A stretch of 64,000 nucleotides of DNA from Pardosa pseudoannulata (Eukaryota > Arthropoda > Arachnida > Araneae > Lycosidae), in the NCBI GenBank assembly GCA_032207245.1, contig CM063499.1:80461751-80525750 (forward strand), read 5' to 3'. Numbering within the stretch: the first letter of the stretch is position 1; each line of letters opens with the position of its first letter. A model generated the notes under the pieces. It was not told the DNA's origin. It was given only the letters and a program-made list of their open reading frames with translations, and ran no database searches. Shown here piece by piece: positions 13,601 through 28,026 of the stretch. Both the position numbers and the translations under genes were made by a program.

Positions 13601-16600
13601 GACCTTTATTTGTCAATCCCACATTGAATTTAAGCTGTCATTCAGACCAAAGATGGCCCAACTTTGTACTAATTAAAAATTTTCATTTTTTTTTCACAGG
13701 TGTTCCTATTATTTGTTATACACCTGTATATGCGTCACTGCTTTTTAAAGAGTAAAGTGAAAGAAGTTTGCTTTCATTTTTCATTTACTCTGACACAATT
13801 TGCTACAAATTTAATATTTTTTTTTCAGCAGGTGCTCCAAGTAATTAGGCAATGCCTCAGTATGTATTAATGTATCTCCAGGATTTAATTTTTGGAGCCA
13901 TTAAAGATTTCTTTAATTACTTTCTGAATACTCTTTGAAATTCCTTGTTTATTCTCAACAAAAGACATGCAATATAATATTGTCACTTAAAGCATGATAT
14001 TCCAATTTTGTACCTTCATTAATCCATTGTTGTAGTGTTTTTCATTAATTTTTGCTCAAATCTTGTAAGATTTTTCTCTGCAAATGGTATTTTTTCCTTC
14101 TATCATTTCTTTTCTTTCCTTTTATTTATTTTTTTGGGGAGAGGGGGGGCAGGGTTCTCACGGTACTTAAAAGTCCTTAAGAACTCTTTAATTTTAGCTT
14201 TCATTTTTAAGGGCCCTTAAAACTACTTAATTTTTGTCAAAGGTTCTAAAAAATTCCTTAATTTTTAAATTGGAATTTGAAATGACTGATATATATATAT
14301 CAGTCATTTTTAAACCCTCAGAAAGTACTGTTTATAATATATTTTATTCACTATTTATTTTTAATTTGATCACTCAAAAAACTTAAGATGTACATTTTTC
14401 AAAATGTTTTTGTCAAATAGTTTCATCGTATATTAATTTTTAGGTATTTTTAAAAACTTAGTTCTGAAATATTGTAGGGCATTTATTGACATGCCTTGTC
14501 TGGTTCATAATCATTAAAATATGGTCCTTAGGAAATAGGGTTTATGCCGTTATGCTGTGTATTTTAAGTAGGTCCTTATAAAAAGTTACTTTGGTCCTTA
14601 GAAAGTAATTAAAAAGTCCTTAATTTTTGTTCTGGAAAAAGAGTGGGAACCCTGGTTGGGTGATCTTGAATATTCTGCAACCCAAATAATACAATCCCAG
14701 TTAATTGAGCGTCTGTATATGAAATGGAATAGATTATAAATAAGATTTTGGATTAAACTAAAAGTTCAGTTTATCATTCCAGTAATAGTCAGTGGTATAA
14801 ATGTTATCAAATCCTTCTTTTCAGTTTATCCATAAAAGAATTTTTGAAAAAAGATTTGCTTCAGTTTGTGAAAAGTGAATTAATAAGTGGAGGACTTAGC
14901 ACTGCTTTGATTATATGGCAAAGACATAAGGTAAGAAGTTAATTAATCATACACCTTAATTTAATGTAATTTAAATTTGGCATAATTATATATATATATA
15001 TGTATGCATACATATACATATATACACATTTTCTTGTATTGGTTATTCTATATGATTTAATTATTTCTGAGCATTTACTATTAAATTGAAACTTTTTTTA
15101 TATTAAATATTGAGTGTGCAGTTTTATTTTAAAATAAAGTGTAAGAAACAATGCATCTTAATAATCTAATTGAAGTGTAAAAGTATTAATATTATGGGAA
15201 GGGCACTAGTCTATATATATAAAAATGAATTTGTGTCTGTCTGTCTGTACTCGATAGACTCAAACCATGCATCCAATCGCTGTGAAAGTTTGGGAAATTC
15301 TTAGGTATATTCCTGGGAAGGTTTTTGTAAATTTTAAAATTCAAAATCAATTCCTTCCCCCTTTTTTCCCCCCGAGCGTTTCATGTCATTATTCAAAGCA
15401 TTATTTTCCACGGTTAAACGCAAACTATTAACTTTTTAATTTATTGCATCATAACTAAGTAAAAGAAGCAATAATTTCTATCAATGTGACTTCATTCTGT
15501 TAATACCATGTAATTGTTTTGAGTGCAGTTTTCCTCGGTTAAAGGCAAGAGATTAAAATTTTCAATTTATCACATAAATGGGTGAAAACGATATTTTTTT
15601 TAATCATTATGATGTCATTTATTTAAATATCTCATTTATTAATTTCTTATTTTATATTATTTAGACATCGTCTGTGTAGTATCAATTCGATTTCACCTGG
15701 AAATTTAGATATAAAGTGATTTACTTTCATTTCTATGTCACTCAAATTATAGCATTTTTTTATAAGAACTAATTTTAAATTTAATTCTTGGTTAATTTTT
15801 ACTTTACAATGAAATGTTTATCAACAATATTCTAACAACGAAAAGTACAAATTTCAATGACTCTCATAGGCAAATAAAAACCTATCATTTTATATAGTTA
15901 GCTTGATCCTTGATCATTTCGGAGAATTGGACAATGGTTGATCAGCTTCCGGGTAGTCCAGAATGTTTAGTAAACAGGAGAAGTTCTTTGAAACTATTGT
16001 CAAATTTTCACATTCTTATTTTGCACACGCTTTCACATCTTACTGATGTACAACTCAGGTTTAATGGAAACTGAAGTATAAAAACTGAATATTGTTATAA
16101 ACGCTTATTATAGAAATATATGATAGAAATATATGCCATTGACTCGAACTGCACTGTGACGAATTTAAAGAGTTATGCACGAAAAAAATATTTAAAAGTA
16201 ATTTATTAAGTTCACCGTATCGAAGCACGGATACACTTGCTAGTGTATATATATTGCATAGTTTATCAATTTGTGTTCTAAAAGATATTTGAAGCACTGT
16301 TTGTAAAATCTTAATCTAGTTTCTTATTTCATTGAAAGAAATATTTCAGGAATAGCAAATATTATCTTTTCAGCATGATTTTTAAGAGTTATATGTTATT
16401 CTTTATGTGAATTATTTTGTTTCCTATCTTCCCATATATATGGATGGATGAATAATTTTTCGGTCTCTCTCTCTCCCCTCTTCCCCCTTCCACTGAATAT
16501 AGAAAATGTTTTTTAATACATATAAATTCATGGATGATTTTTATTAATTATCCGACTTTGAAGTGTCAAATTTAATAAATATTGTTCCAGATAATGCTGA

Positions 16601-19600
16601 CTATTTCACTTTACACAACTGTTAAACTTAACTATTATATTCTTTTAATTGTTTTTGAAATTTATATCTCTAGGCTAATATTATTTAAGTATTTATTGAT
16701 TAAATATTAGAAAATTGTCTTTTATACATAAATTTACTCTCTTTTAAAAATATACATATTTATATATATATTTACAGAATGAACTTGTCTCTTCTCTAAC
16801 TATTGAACAAGTTGGGGAAGTTTTAAATGCTATTCCTGATGACATACCTTCAAATCGCTTGATATTATTTTTAAAAAGTGATTTTTTGCCTCCAGTGTTA
16901 TCCAAGTTGCCTGAAGCCGTTGTAAGTTACTGTTTATTATAACTATTTTTATACTTAATGAACACAAATTTTTCAATGTATGCGTATACATATGTAGGGT
17001 AGCGACTAGAATATGTGCAGAGCAAGCATGCACACAGATGGCCAATGGAATAAATAGCAATAAAATATGCTAACTAAACTTTTTTATTTAATAAATAAAT
17101 AAACTAAGTACTTTATTTAAAATATTTAGTGAACTTAGAAGATTTTTTTTTTCCTTGTCTTTTTGCACCTTGGCATAACTGTTGCCATACACCTAGGTTA
17201 ATTTTTTATTAATACACTTTAAAATTTGGGAACCCTATATTTTAAAAGAGATTGATTTGCAATATATTTAGTTATTTTAAAATATATTCTTATAAAAAAA
17301 TTTTTTCAAAAATTAATCTAAATAAAAATACGAGGAAAATAAAAGTAAAATGTAAGTTATAATGTATAATTGTGATTTGAAACTGTCCTCTTTCGATATG
17401 ATTATTAGCAAATCAAAAGAAATGTAAAATTTAAAATTATCAGATATTCTTGAAGAACTTGCAAAAAAGAATGCAGTTTATAGATATTTTTTATACTATA
17501 TACATTTTAATAAACTTGAAATAAATATTTGATGTAAACATTTTTGAAGCTTTTTTATCAGTCATCAATTATATGGAACAGTTATATAAATTGAGTTAAG
17601 AGTTATGATGCCACAAAAAATAAAATTGAAACCAAAAATTAATTCAAGATAAACATAATTACATTAATTTCTAAGATAAAAATAACATTGCGCTTATATA
17701 TTTGTATGGGTGTATATATTATTCACACAAAACTTTTGATAATTCGCTTAAGCAATTGTCTGTTTTCAAATTCAATATTTTTTCTGTTCCTTGTCACTTT
17801 TACAAACCAATAGAGGAACTAATTCAAACCACATGCATGTTTTGTTACTGTGCTTAAATTTCTATCTCAAAAGTTCTGTGTATTAAGTTTCCTGTATAAG
17901 CTTACACTTTGTCTTAACATATATTTTGCACTGTATGAAGTTTGAGTGTATAAAATCATGAAATTTTAAAAAATGATATGTTTGTAGGTAAGCTGGTTGT
18001 TACCGATACTGCAACGAACAACTCAATACTGGTACTTTAGCAGAGCAAGGTTCTGGTAGTGATTATAAAAAAAAAAATGACTAACTATTAAAAAAAAAAT
18101 AACGAAATGTAGATTTATTTTAAATCTTAAAATAAAAACATATTCTCCGATGTCCGCCTAAGTGCCGGGAATAATGCACCAGTACAAAAAAAAAAAAAAA
18201 TCCAACAATCCTCTTATATATCCAGCAGCAGACATCGCATAAAATTTAACATATACATGCAACTTCCTCTCCCACTCAGCCAATCACAAAATTACTCAGT
18301 TCGTAGCTGCCGAGCGAGAGTTGAAGTCACAATCAAACATACAGAGAGAGTCAGCTTTACAAACGGCGATTAAGCCTCGGTTAACTTTAAACAAAAGAAA
18401 AACAGATTGCCGGGATTCACAGGAGGTTGAGAATGTGCCGATTTGGTTGCAACTTCTAACACAAGTACTTTTAGTTTGTATTTGAATTTTGGTTAATCTT
18501 AAATTTAGGAAATAAAATTTTTTGTTTGAAATGGATAATATAAGGAAACTGAATTTATTCCAATTTTGTGAAGGTATTATAAAGTATATTCACAAAAATG
18601 AAAAAAATTGATAATTAGATATAATTTTGAATAACTTTATATTTTCTCTTCTAACAGGACGTTATTGCTGAATGGATCATTCCCCGTATTCATCTGATGG
18701 AAATTATTGAAAAGGTTGATTTTTATTATCACTTGCTTTGTTTTGTATAAAGATATTTTTAAAATAAAATTTTGTAGCTCAGAAGATCTATAATTTTATT
18801 GACTTTTTTAGCTAAAATGCAACTGGTAATTTATGTATATATTTTTTTAATTTTAGAACTTGTGGCCAGAAAATGGTTACAAATTAGCTTCAATGTTTTT
18901 GGAATTAGTTGACACATTGCACAAAAGAGCTGGGAAAGGAGGAATAAGTTTTTCAAAAAGTGTGTTTCTTGCTCATAGTCAAGTAAGTCTGATAATTGTA
19001 TTTATATTTTTTTATATGTATTTATATATGTTTGCCATTTACCACCTGTGTACTATTGTACATGGTTTCCGTGCACCTGGAAAGTCATGGAAAATCATGG
19101 ATTTAGACAATGGATTAATTTTGTCATGGAAAGTCTTGATTTTTCAAGTAAAATGAGTAAAAGTCATGGATCCGCTAAACTACCTATTAAAAAAATGCAT
19201 TGAATTGTTTAATTCTATATTTACTTGTCATTTGGCTGAAGTTACTGAGTTTGGTATTTATGTATTATCCTATTGACCCTATTACCAAGTAAAATTTGTT
19301 CACCAAGGAAACTCAAAGCAAGAAAGTTTAATAGGTGGGTAAATGTATATTATTCTGGTTTTTTCTTAAATTGTAGATTAAAATTTTATTAATATAATAA
19401 TTTTTTAATAAAAATTAGTTAAGATTTTTGCACAAAATATAAGTTTACCTCTAGGGATATTGTATATAAACATTATAGGGTTATATTTGGCTATTATTCA
19501 TGGTCACCTGGATAATACCAAAGTACCCTGAATTCAAATTGGAAATATTTTGATTGAAAAATTGCTATATGATTAAACCTATGTATGTAGATACAACAAT

Positions 19601-22600
19601 TTATTTTTATGTATATGAGTTTATTAACAGTTATAAAGTAAGTTTATTGTTTTTTATGATAAAATTCCTGTAATTTCTCTAAAAGCATATATTTGTATGT
19701 ACATCAGAAGTTTTATTCATATATACTTTAACGAAAGCTTTTTAAAGTCATGGAAAATGATCTGTTAAATCAGGGAAAGTCGTGGATTTGAAAAATTTTA
19801 TTTTGGCAGATACTGTGATTATATGAAGAGGAAAGATGTTTTATATCTGTCTGGGGTGGTTGAAAGATACTGAACAAATAGAACTAAATTTTTACAGAAT
19901 TTTGTTAGTATACCCATGAGTTTGCTCTAATTGCCAAAACACATATTGCCTCTTGAATGAAAAAATATAAATTTTCTTTAAAAATATAATACCTTTGATA
20001 TGAATAGTTGTTTCCATAATTCGTTAGTTGTTTCCAAGCCTGAATGTGCCTCAGAAAAATTCACACCTTCTAAGCATAGTATCCTATATTTGAAAAGGAC
20101 CCTATTATACTTTTAATGATTCAAATGAAACATCCCCTATATAATAATAGCCTAAGTTGTCTGTCCGTGAATTTATGAAGCGGTTGTACCTGGAATGGAT
20201 ACAGGAATCCATATTGGATTTTTTATGACTTAGGGTTAGCAAAATTCACAGCGAGTTCGAAATCCACCCCATCACCACTTTTTGAACGTTTAATGGTATT
20301 ATTTCAAGCCTTATTCTCCACTGTTAAGAACACAAGATTAAATGTATCATTTTGGATATCATTCATATATACCACCAAATAATCACTTTCAATATTAAAG
20401 CCTCTGCTGTCCGTTCTGTCATGTATGCGACCCTGATATACTCTATTTAGTTTCTTCCTCATATGTAGGCATGTCACGCTCAGTAGAGTGTCTGCCCATT
20501 TGGTTGTCGTACTTCTCAGGTTGACGGTTCTGTCCTCGACTCTGCCAAATTTTTCTAAATGTCTAATTTAATATTTTCTGTGTTTTTTTTTTTTTTTTTA
20601 AATTCTTATTTTTAAAGTTTTTTATTGTTTTTAAAATAAATTTTTACTATTTTTTCAACTTTTTATGATTTTATTATTTTTATTATATTAAATTCACATA
20701 TTTTGTACGTATGTCTCTGGCCAAATAAACATTTTATGTTTTCTATCCTTAAACTTTCTTCTCGTCTATTTTTATGTGTTCTTTCACCTTTTTATCTGTT
20801 AATTTTTCTGCTCACCATCATTTTTGTGTTTATTGAAAGAAATCTTTAGATTAGAGGGCTCCGCCCATGTAATCCAGGCCCATGCCTACCGGGGTGATAG
20901 TTTCATTCCTTTACTTCCATTAATGACTGTGGCAAAAAAAACCTGAACAACTTAATGATAATTTTGACATAGCTAAGAAAACTTTGAATTATCTTTCTAA
21001 ATGAATTCAACGCGATTCTAAACTGCATTCACAGTATCGAGAGACTTTAGAGGAGTATGAAGATAAACAAATTATTGAGCGTGTACCTTATAATTCTCAG
21101 CCAAAAAACAAACCATTTTTTTACCTGCCTCATAGAGTACTTTACTATTCGAGAAAGTGAAAAATTTACTGATTCCGTCATATGACGAGCTATATACTAG
21201 TGTTTAATAAAGCCCCTTTAAAGAAATCAATAGCTGAGAAATATTGAGATTTTACCTTCAAATTGTAAACATTTTAATATAAATATATTAATAACATATT
21301 GATTTTTAAAAGATTAATCAAAAACAAAATAAATTTTGAAATTTCATTGTCACATTATTAGTGAATAATTTCTGTAACCCAACTGAAGAATTACACTTGA
21401 CTAATAAATTTTTCATTGGTATCATCTGTCCTTGTATTATGTTCCACTACCAGAAAAAACTCTAGAACAACCAAAAATCCAATTAGGGAAATTGGAAAAC
21501 TTAAAAGGGTGGTATGTTACAGAGTTCATTCAAATAATTTAAAACATATATTCTATCCTCTTTATATAATTCCACAAGGCAGTTGAAAATAAAAGAATTT
21601 TACAAAATGTAACTTGAATTTCATTATGCTTAAAATTTTTAAACTGTTTAAATTGTGTGTTCTTTGAGCATACAACCACAAATCTTAAATTTTGCATACA
21701 CTAATATCTAACACAATTTAAAATACTTTTAGAGGAATTTTTAAAGCATTAAATTGTAGTTGTATTGAATCTAGTAATTTAGCACACTAGATAGCTTGAA
21801 TTTCCAAAGTATCATTCAATAGTTATTTCTGTTAAATTTGAAGTAGTGGTTCAGAAATCAGTTCCAATTGGTTCAGAAATCAGATTATTAAATATTCAAA
21901 TAAAATTATTCTACTATAACTACTTTGATTTACTTTATTCAGAACTTTTGTATATAATTTTAAATTAGTATATTAGATATAGAATTCTGCTTATCTAACC
22001 AAAAATAATACATTCTGATTGAAAAATTTAAATTTTGATAGTTTTCTGGTTGCTGATATGTTTTCTTTCCCTTAGAGGAAGTTAATTAACACAGATTCTG
22101 AAGCTGGGGGTTTGCTTGAACTTTCTAAAAATTTGAAGTTGCTTGTCAGTTTAAAAGAAAATTTCAACTGCAAAATTTCATTGACTACTTTTGAAGTAAG
22201 TATATAAAGTTTTTAACTATCTGTTTGAGACAGTGTCTTTTTAAGACTTAATTCATATACGGCCAATCTAATTCATATAAGACAATGTCCATTATCTATC
22301 TTAACTCCATGGTTTCCATGCACTTGGAAAGTCGGGGAAAATCATGGATTTAGACAATAGATTAATTTTGTCATGGAAAATCTTGATTTTTCGAGCAAAA
22401 TGAGTAAAAGTCATAGAAAGTCATGGATCTGCTAAACTACCGATTAAAAAAAAATGCATTGAATTGTTTAATTCTATTTTTACTTGTCATTTGACTGAAG
22501 TTACCGAGTTTGGTATTTATGTATTATCCTATTGACCCTATTGCCAAGTAAAATTTGTTCGCCAAGGAAACTCAAAGCAAGAAAGCTTAATGGGTGGGTA

Positions 22601-25201
22601 AATGTCTATTATTCTTTTTTTTCCTCTTAAATTGTAGATTAAAATTTTATTAATATAATAATATATTTTTTAATAAAAATTAGTTAAGATTTTTGCACAA
22701 AATATATGTTTATCTCTAGGGATATTGTATATAAACATTATAGGGTTATATTTGGCTATTATTCATGGTCACCTGGATAATACCAAAGTACCCTGAATTC
22801 AAATTGGAAACATTTTGATTGAAAAATTGCTATATGATTAAACTTAGGTATGTAGATACAACAATTTATTTTTATGTATGTGAGTTTATTAACACTTATA
22901 AAGTAAGTTTATAGTTTTTTTATGATAAAATTCCTGTAATTTCTCTAAAAGCATATATTATATTTGTATGTACATCAGAAGTTTTATTCATATATACTTT
23001 TAGCGAAAGCTTATTTAAAGTCATGGAAAATGATCTGCTAAATCAGGAAAAGTCATGGATTTGAAAAATTTTACTTTGGCAGATACCCTGCATAATGAGT
23101 TTTAAAAACCACTCTAAAAGAAGAGAATGAAATACATAAATAAGAATATTTGCATTTTAAAAAAATTATGCTGCTCAATACTTTTAGAATAAGATTTTGT
23201 GAAGATGAGTATTTTTTAATGACGTTAGTGTTTTATAAATTTCAACCATTTTTAAATTTCATTTATTCATTTATAATAAACTGGGTCTGCTTATAGGATT
23301 ATTTTAAGTATGATAATGATGCAAATATATATTTTAAAATGATTTGTCAATTGTACAAAAAAATTCTGCTTAAGTTTTTAAAAATTATAGTTATAAAATA
23401 ATAAAAAAAAAAATGGTTGATATTAGTGCAAATTATATAAAATATTGAATACATATGAAATTTTAAAATTTATCTCAGTTTCTGTTTTTCTACTCAGAAT
23501 GCTAAAATTCAAACAAAAATGACTTCATGCATGTAATAAAATTTGTGTGAGAGAATTACGGATGTATTTTATGTTAAAATGGATAGAATTTTCTTTTTCT
23601 AATTAATATAAAGAATTTGAGCTTTTTTAAAAATCTAATTTTACATAAAAATTGACTTTTTTTGTTTTAGGAGCAATTTTATTAATTCAAAATTCAATCC
23701 CTAAAATTATTTAAAATAGTGTTATAAGTACAACACAAAGAATAAAATGGTAGTAAAATGTTAAAAATTGAGTAAAAAGAAAAGTTTAAAAAAATTCTTA
23801 AATTTTATTTAAATTGTTTTAATAACTTCCTATTTTTCTTTCAAAATTCACATATGTGATAATCGCATCTTTTAAAATCTACAAAATATTTAATAAAAGG
23901 ACCTTAAATGAAAAAGTTCAAGTGGTACCAGGTCTCCTAAAAATAACCACAATCTGGGTTAATCAAGTGTGGCTATTGAAAACCTTTAAGCCCAGTGCAT
24001 TTCAAAAATATTTTGGCCTAATGTATTTTCAAAACATTCAGGCTTGCAATTCCGTCACTTTTCTCACCTTTAGTCACTTTTTTAAGTAAACAGTCACTTT
24101 TAGTCACTTTTTTCTTGGTGTATCACAGCAAAAGTCTAGTGTTGAAAAAAAATCATAATTAATAACAAAATATTTAAATAAAAGACCAAAATGGGATGCT
24201 CTAATCTTATTTTTTTTATTAAAATGTAATTAGTCATGGTTTCCAGAATTTAGTGATTTTAAAAAGTCGCAAAGAATTTCCTGAAATCTACATTTGTACT
24301 GAAATGTGCATTTAATATATTAAAGTAATTTACGTCAAAGCACACATTTCTCTTTTTCTTTTTCTTCACAATTTTTGTTTAGATACTCTAATCTCGCTAT
24401 GTACATATTTCAAAACATCATTAATATATGCAGAAAATTGTGATTATAAAATTAATGTATTGTATGTATTCAAATCTAATTTATAGATTTTCTTGAATAA
24501 AAAGCAATGTTGAGTTGTGTTAAACAAAATTTTTAACCTATTTTGTATTTGACGCTAAAATCATGTCGTTTGATTTAGAGTTAAAATAAATAGAAAAATC
24601 TTAATAATAGCATTTGTAATCAAGAGGAGAAAAAAAAATCGCGTTTTTTTTTTTCAATGTTTAGTCACTTTTTAGTCACTTATTCTGTATTATTTGTCAC
24701 TTTTCTCACCTTTTTGAAAGTACCTGAGCAGTTGCAAGCCTGAACATTGGAAATGTAGCTAGAAAGCAAACCATTATTAAGGCTAACAAAAATTAATTTT
24801 CAGAAACTCGCTCATTGCTTTATTTATGAATTTTATTTACTTTTTAAGTCTGTTTTAGAACAATCTATAAATTTTATACTGTTGAAAATTCTTCTTTTCT
24901 AGGAATCTAAAGTGGATGTTATATATGCTGTTTTGGACCGAATTAATCTGAAATTTCTTAGTAAAGCAATATCTGAATTTGCTCAACCATTTGTTCTTGA
25001 AAATGACTTGGATTTAGATTTATGTTTGGAATTATATATAAAGGTAAAAATTTGTTAGGAATCTTTAGGATAATCATTCTCTTCTTATATGGTATATTTA
25101 TTGTGTGAGTTATTTTATAGTCATTATTTAAATTCTATGTTTTTATAAAATAATAAAAAATATTTATTTTGCATTATTTGGTTTTTCAGGGTACAAAATT
25201 G

Positions 25202-25262
<61 letters not shown>

Positions 25263-27136
25263 TATAGGATGGGTGTAAGGGAAAGTAGTTTAAATCATTA
25301 AACTAGCATAGGGATTTTGTGTAAAACCCTGAAGACACCCCCTTAAGGAACTGTCAGGAAATTTCCTGTAATCCAAGATTTCATGCCGATGTAAATTTAT
25401 AGCCCAAAAGCCCTCATTAAAGCCTGAGAAAATTCTCAGACTTTTAGAAATCTATCGTCAACGGCAAAAATCGTAGCATGTCTTTGCTTTTCCCTTTTTA
25501 ACTCCTAATCTAAACTGACCACTCGGGCAACAGTTCACGCTCTCAGGAAAGGGGTCTAACTAATCAGAAATTTTTAGTGCTTTAGCAGTCAACAGACACC
25601 ACAGGGCTCCTTTTTGTCCTCTTTTCTAGAAATATCTCTTTTTTACTTATTTCATGTCATTCCTCCTTTTCTTCGCCTATTCCAGCCTTTTATTCCTTTT
25701 TTCTTTGGGCCATTCACTCCTTTCATTTGTTTTTCTTCCTAAAAAATTAGACTTACTGTATTTTTTAAACATTAATTATAAATCTATGTAAGAAAAATTA
25801 ATAGAATTTTACAAACTAGTTAATAAAAAATTTTGCTGTTACAAAGTTTTCAAGTTCTGTTTGGAAGTGCATTTTTTTAAAGCTTTGCTATTTGAAATGA
25901 CTTTTAAATTATTGATATACTGTTGAGAACCCTATTTTAACAAACCTTATAACAAATGAAAATTTTGATCTCATGATTTTCCTTTTGCTTACAATGCTAA
26001 TTTATCCGTAAATTCTCCATTTTATAAATTTATAGTGAATCCTAATGAGGTAGAAAGATCCTTTCTTTCAGTCATTTATTAAGCTTTTTTTTTCTTAATT
26101 TTTTTATAAAACTTTTTTGCAGTTATAAAAATAGATTTAAATATATGTTTCTAGATTTAAAAATAAAATGCATGAAATTAACATCTTGTCCAGCCACTCA
26201 AAGAAAGAATTTTTTTTTTTTTTTTTACAAAGAAATTCCTTAAACTATCTTGATACTGGGATCATATCTGTAATGATTATATATTAATTCAGTATTAAAA
26301 TAGTAAGCAATAACTAAAGACAAAACTAGTTTTGCATTTGTCTACATTTTTGGTCATTCTAATATTCAATCGTTCAGTTGTTTGGTTAAGGTCAATTAAA
26401 ATCATTAAAGATAATATTTTTATAAATCTTATATATGATAATATGTAATCTTACGTAAATCTTATACAAGTTATAATTTTCTGAGATCTAGCATTTTTCT
26501 TAAAGGTTCAAGTACAATAAACAAAATGGTTCCTCAAACTTTAATATATTAAAGTTCAACTGTATTAGGAATTCATTTATTTTTTTAATTAGGCACATTG
26601 ACGAAGCATCTGGTTTGAATCTATTTTAAATATTTTTTTACTATGAAACTTGAGTACTTGCTTATATTGATAAAAAGTTATATAGATACTTCCATATTTC
26701 ATATTTATAGATACTTCCATATTTCATATTTAGGCACTTATTTTTGGCATTAAGTAAATCAGAACATTAATTTTTAATAGTTATTTATTTAACTTCCTCT
26801 TTTTTCCTCTTTTTTGAATTTTTCTCCTTCTTTTCCTTCTTTTTTCCCAAAATTTTTACTTCTGTGTCTGAGTCAATTTAAAAATTCCTGAACAAAGATG
26901 CATGCTATCAGATACAGGTTTTTAGAGATTCCTGTTTAGATTTTGACCTAGATGCCGGATGTTTACTTAGCCTTTTACTTAGATTTTCGTGTTAGCTGAT
27001 CTTTTTGTCCTGCCCCTATAATAAAGTGGGAACTCGTCCACCTGGTGTTCTGCTAATGAAGGACTTTGACTGAAACGGTGTCTTGTTTTGGCTATGACTG
27101 CAACCATCTGTTGTCTACTGTATTATTACATATATG

Positions 27137-27167
<31 letters not shown>

Positions 27168-27519
27168 ATATACATACATATACATATATACGTAATATTA
27201 AAATCCCTTATTTAAGTATTTTAATATTAATTTAATAACTTTGTCCATAAAGTGAGTTCGGGGTGTGTGTGGTAATTCTGAGTTTTCCCTCCAGACACGC
27301 TATAGACTTAATTCAGCCTCTGTCTGTACTACTTTAGCCCATAGCGCGTTCTCTTTAAACATGGGTATTTTGTATCACGTGATCAATTGTGCTTAGGATC
27401 ACATTGTCTGTGTGCATGAAGTTGTAAAGGTGTTTGCTTGTTGTATGGATTTCATGTTTCTTACCAGAAATAAACTGTGTTGTGATTTTGTATGAGTCTC
27501 GCCCATATTACACACACAT

Positions 27520-27606
<87 letters not shown>

Positions 27607-27615
27607 CATATATAC

Positions 27616-27689
<74 letters not shown>

Positions 27690-27758
27690 GCATATATATA
27701 CATATATATATATATATATACATACATACATATATACATATATGAATATATATATATG

Positions 27759-27842
<84 letters not shown>

Positions 27843-27877
27843 TATATACACATACATATATATACACATATATATAC

Positions 27878-27914
<37 letters not shown>

Positions 27915-27995
27915 CATATATCTATACATATATACATATATATATATATTTATACATATATATATGTACATATATATATACATATATATATGTAC

Positions 27996-28026
<31 letters not shown>

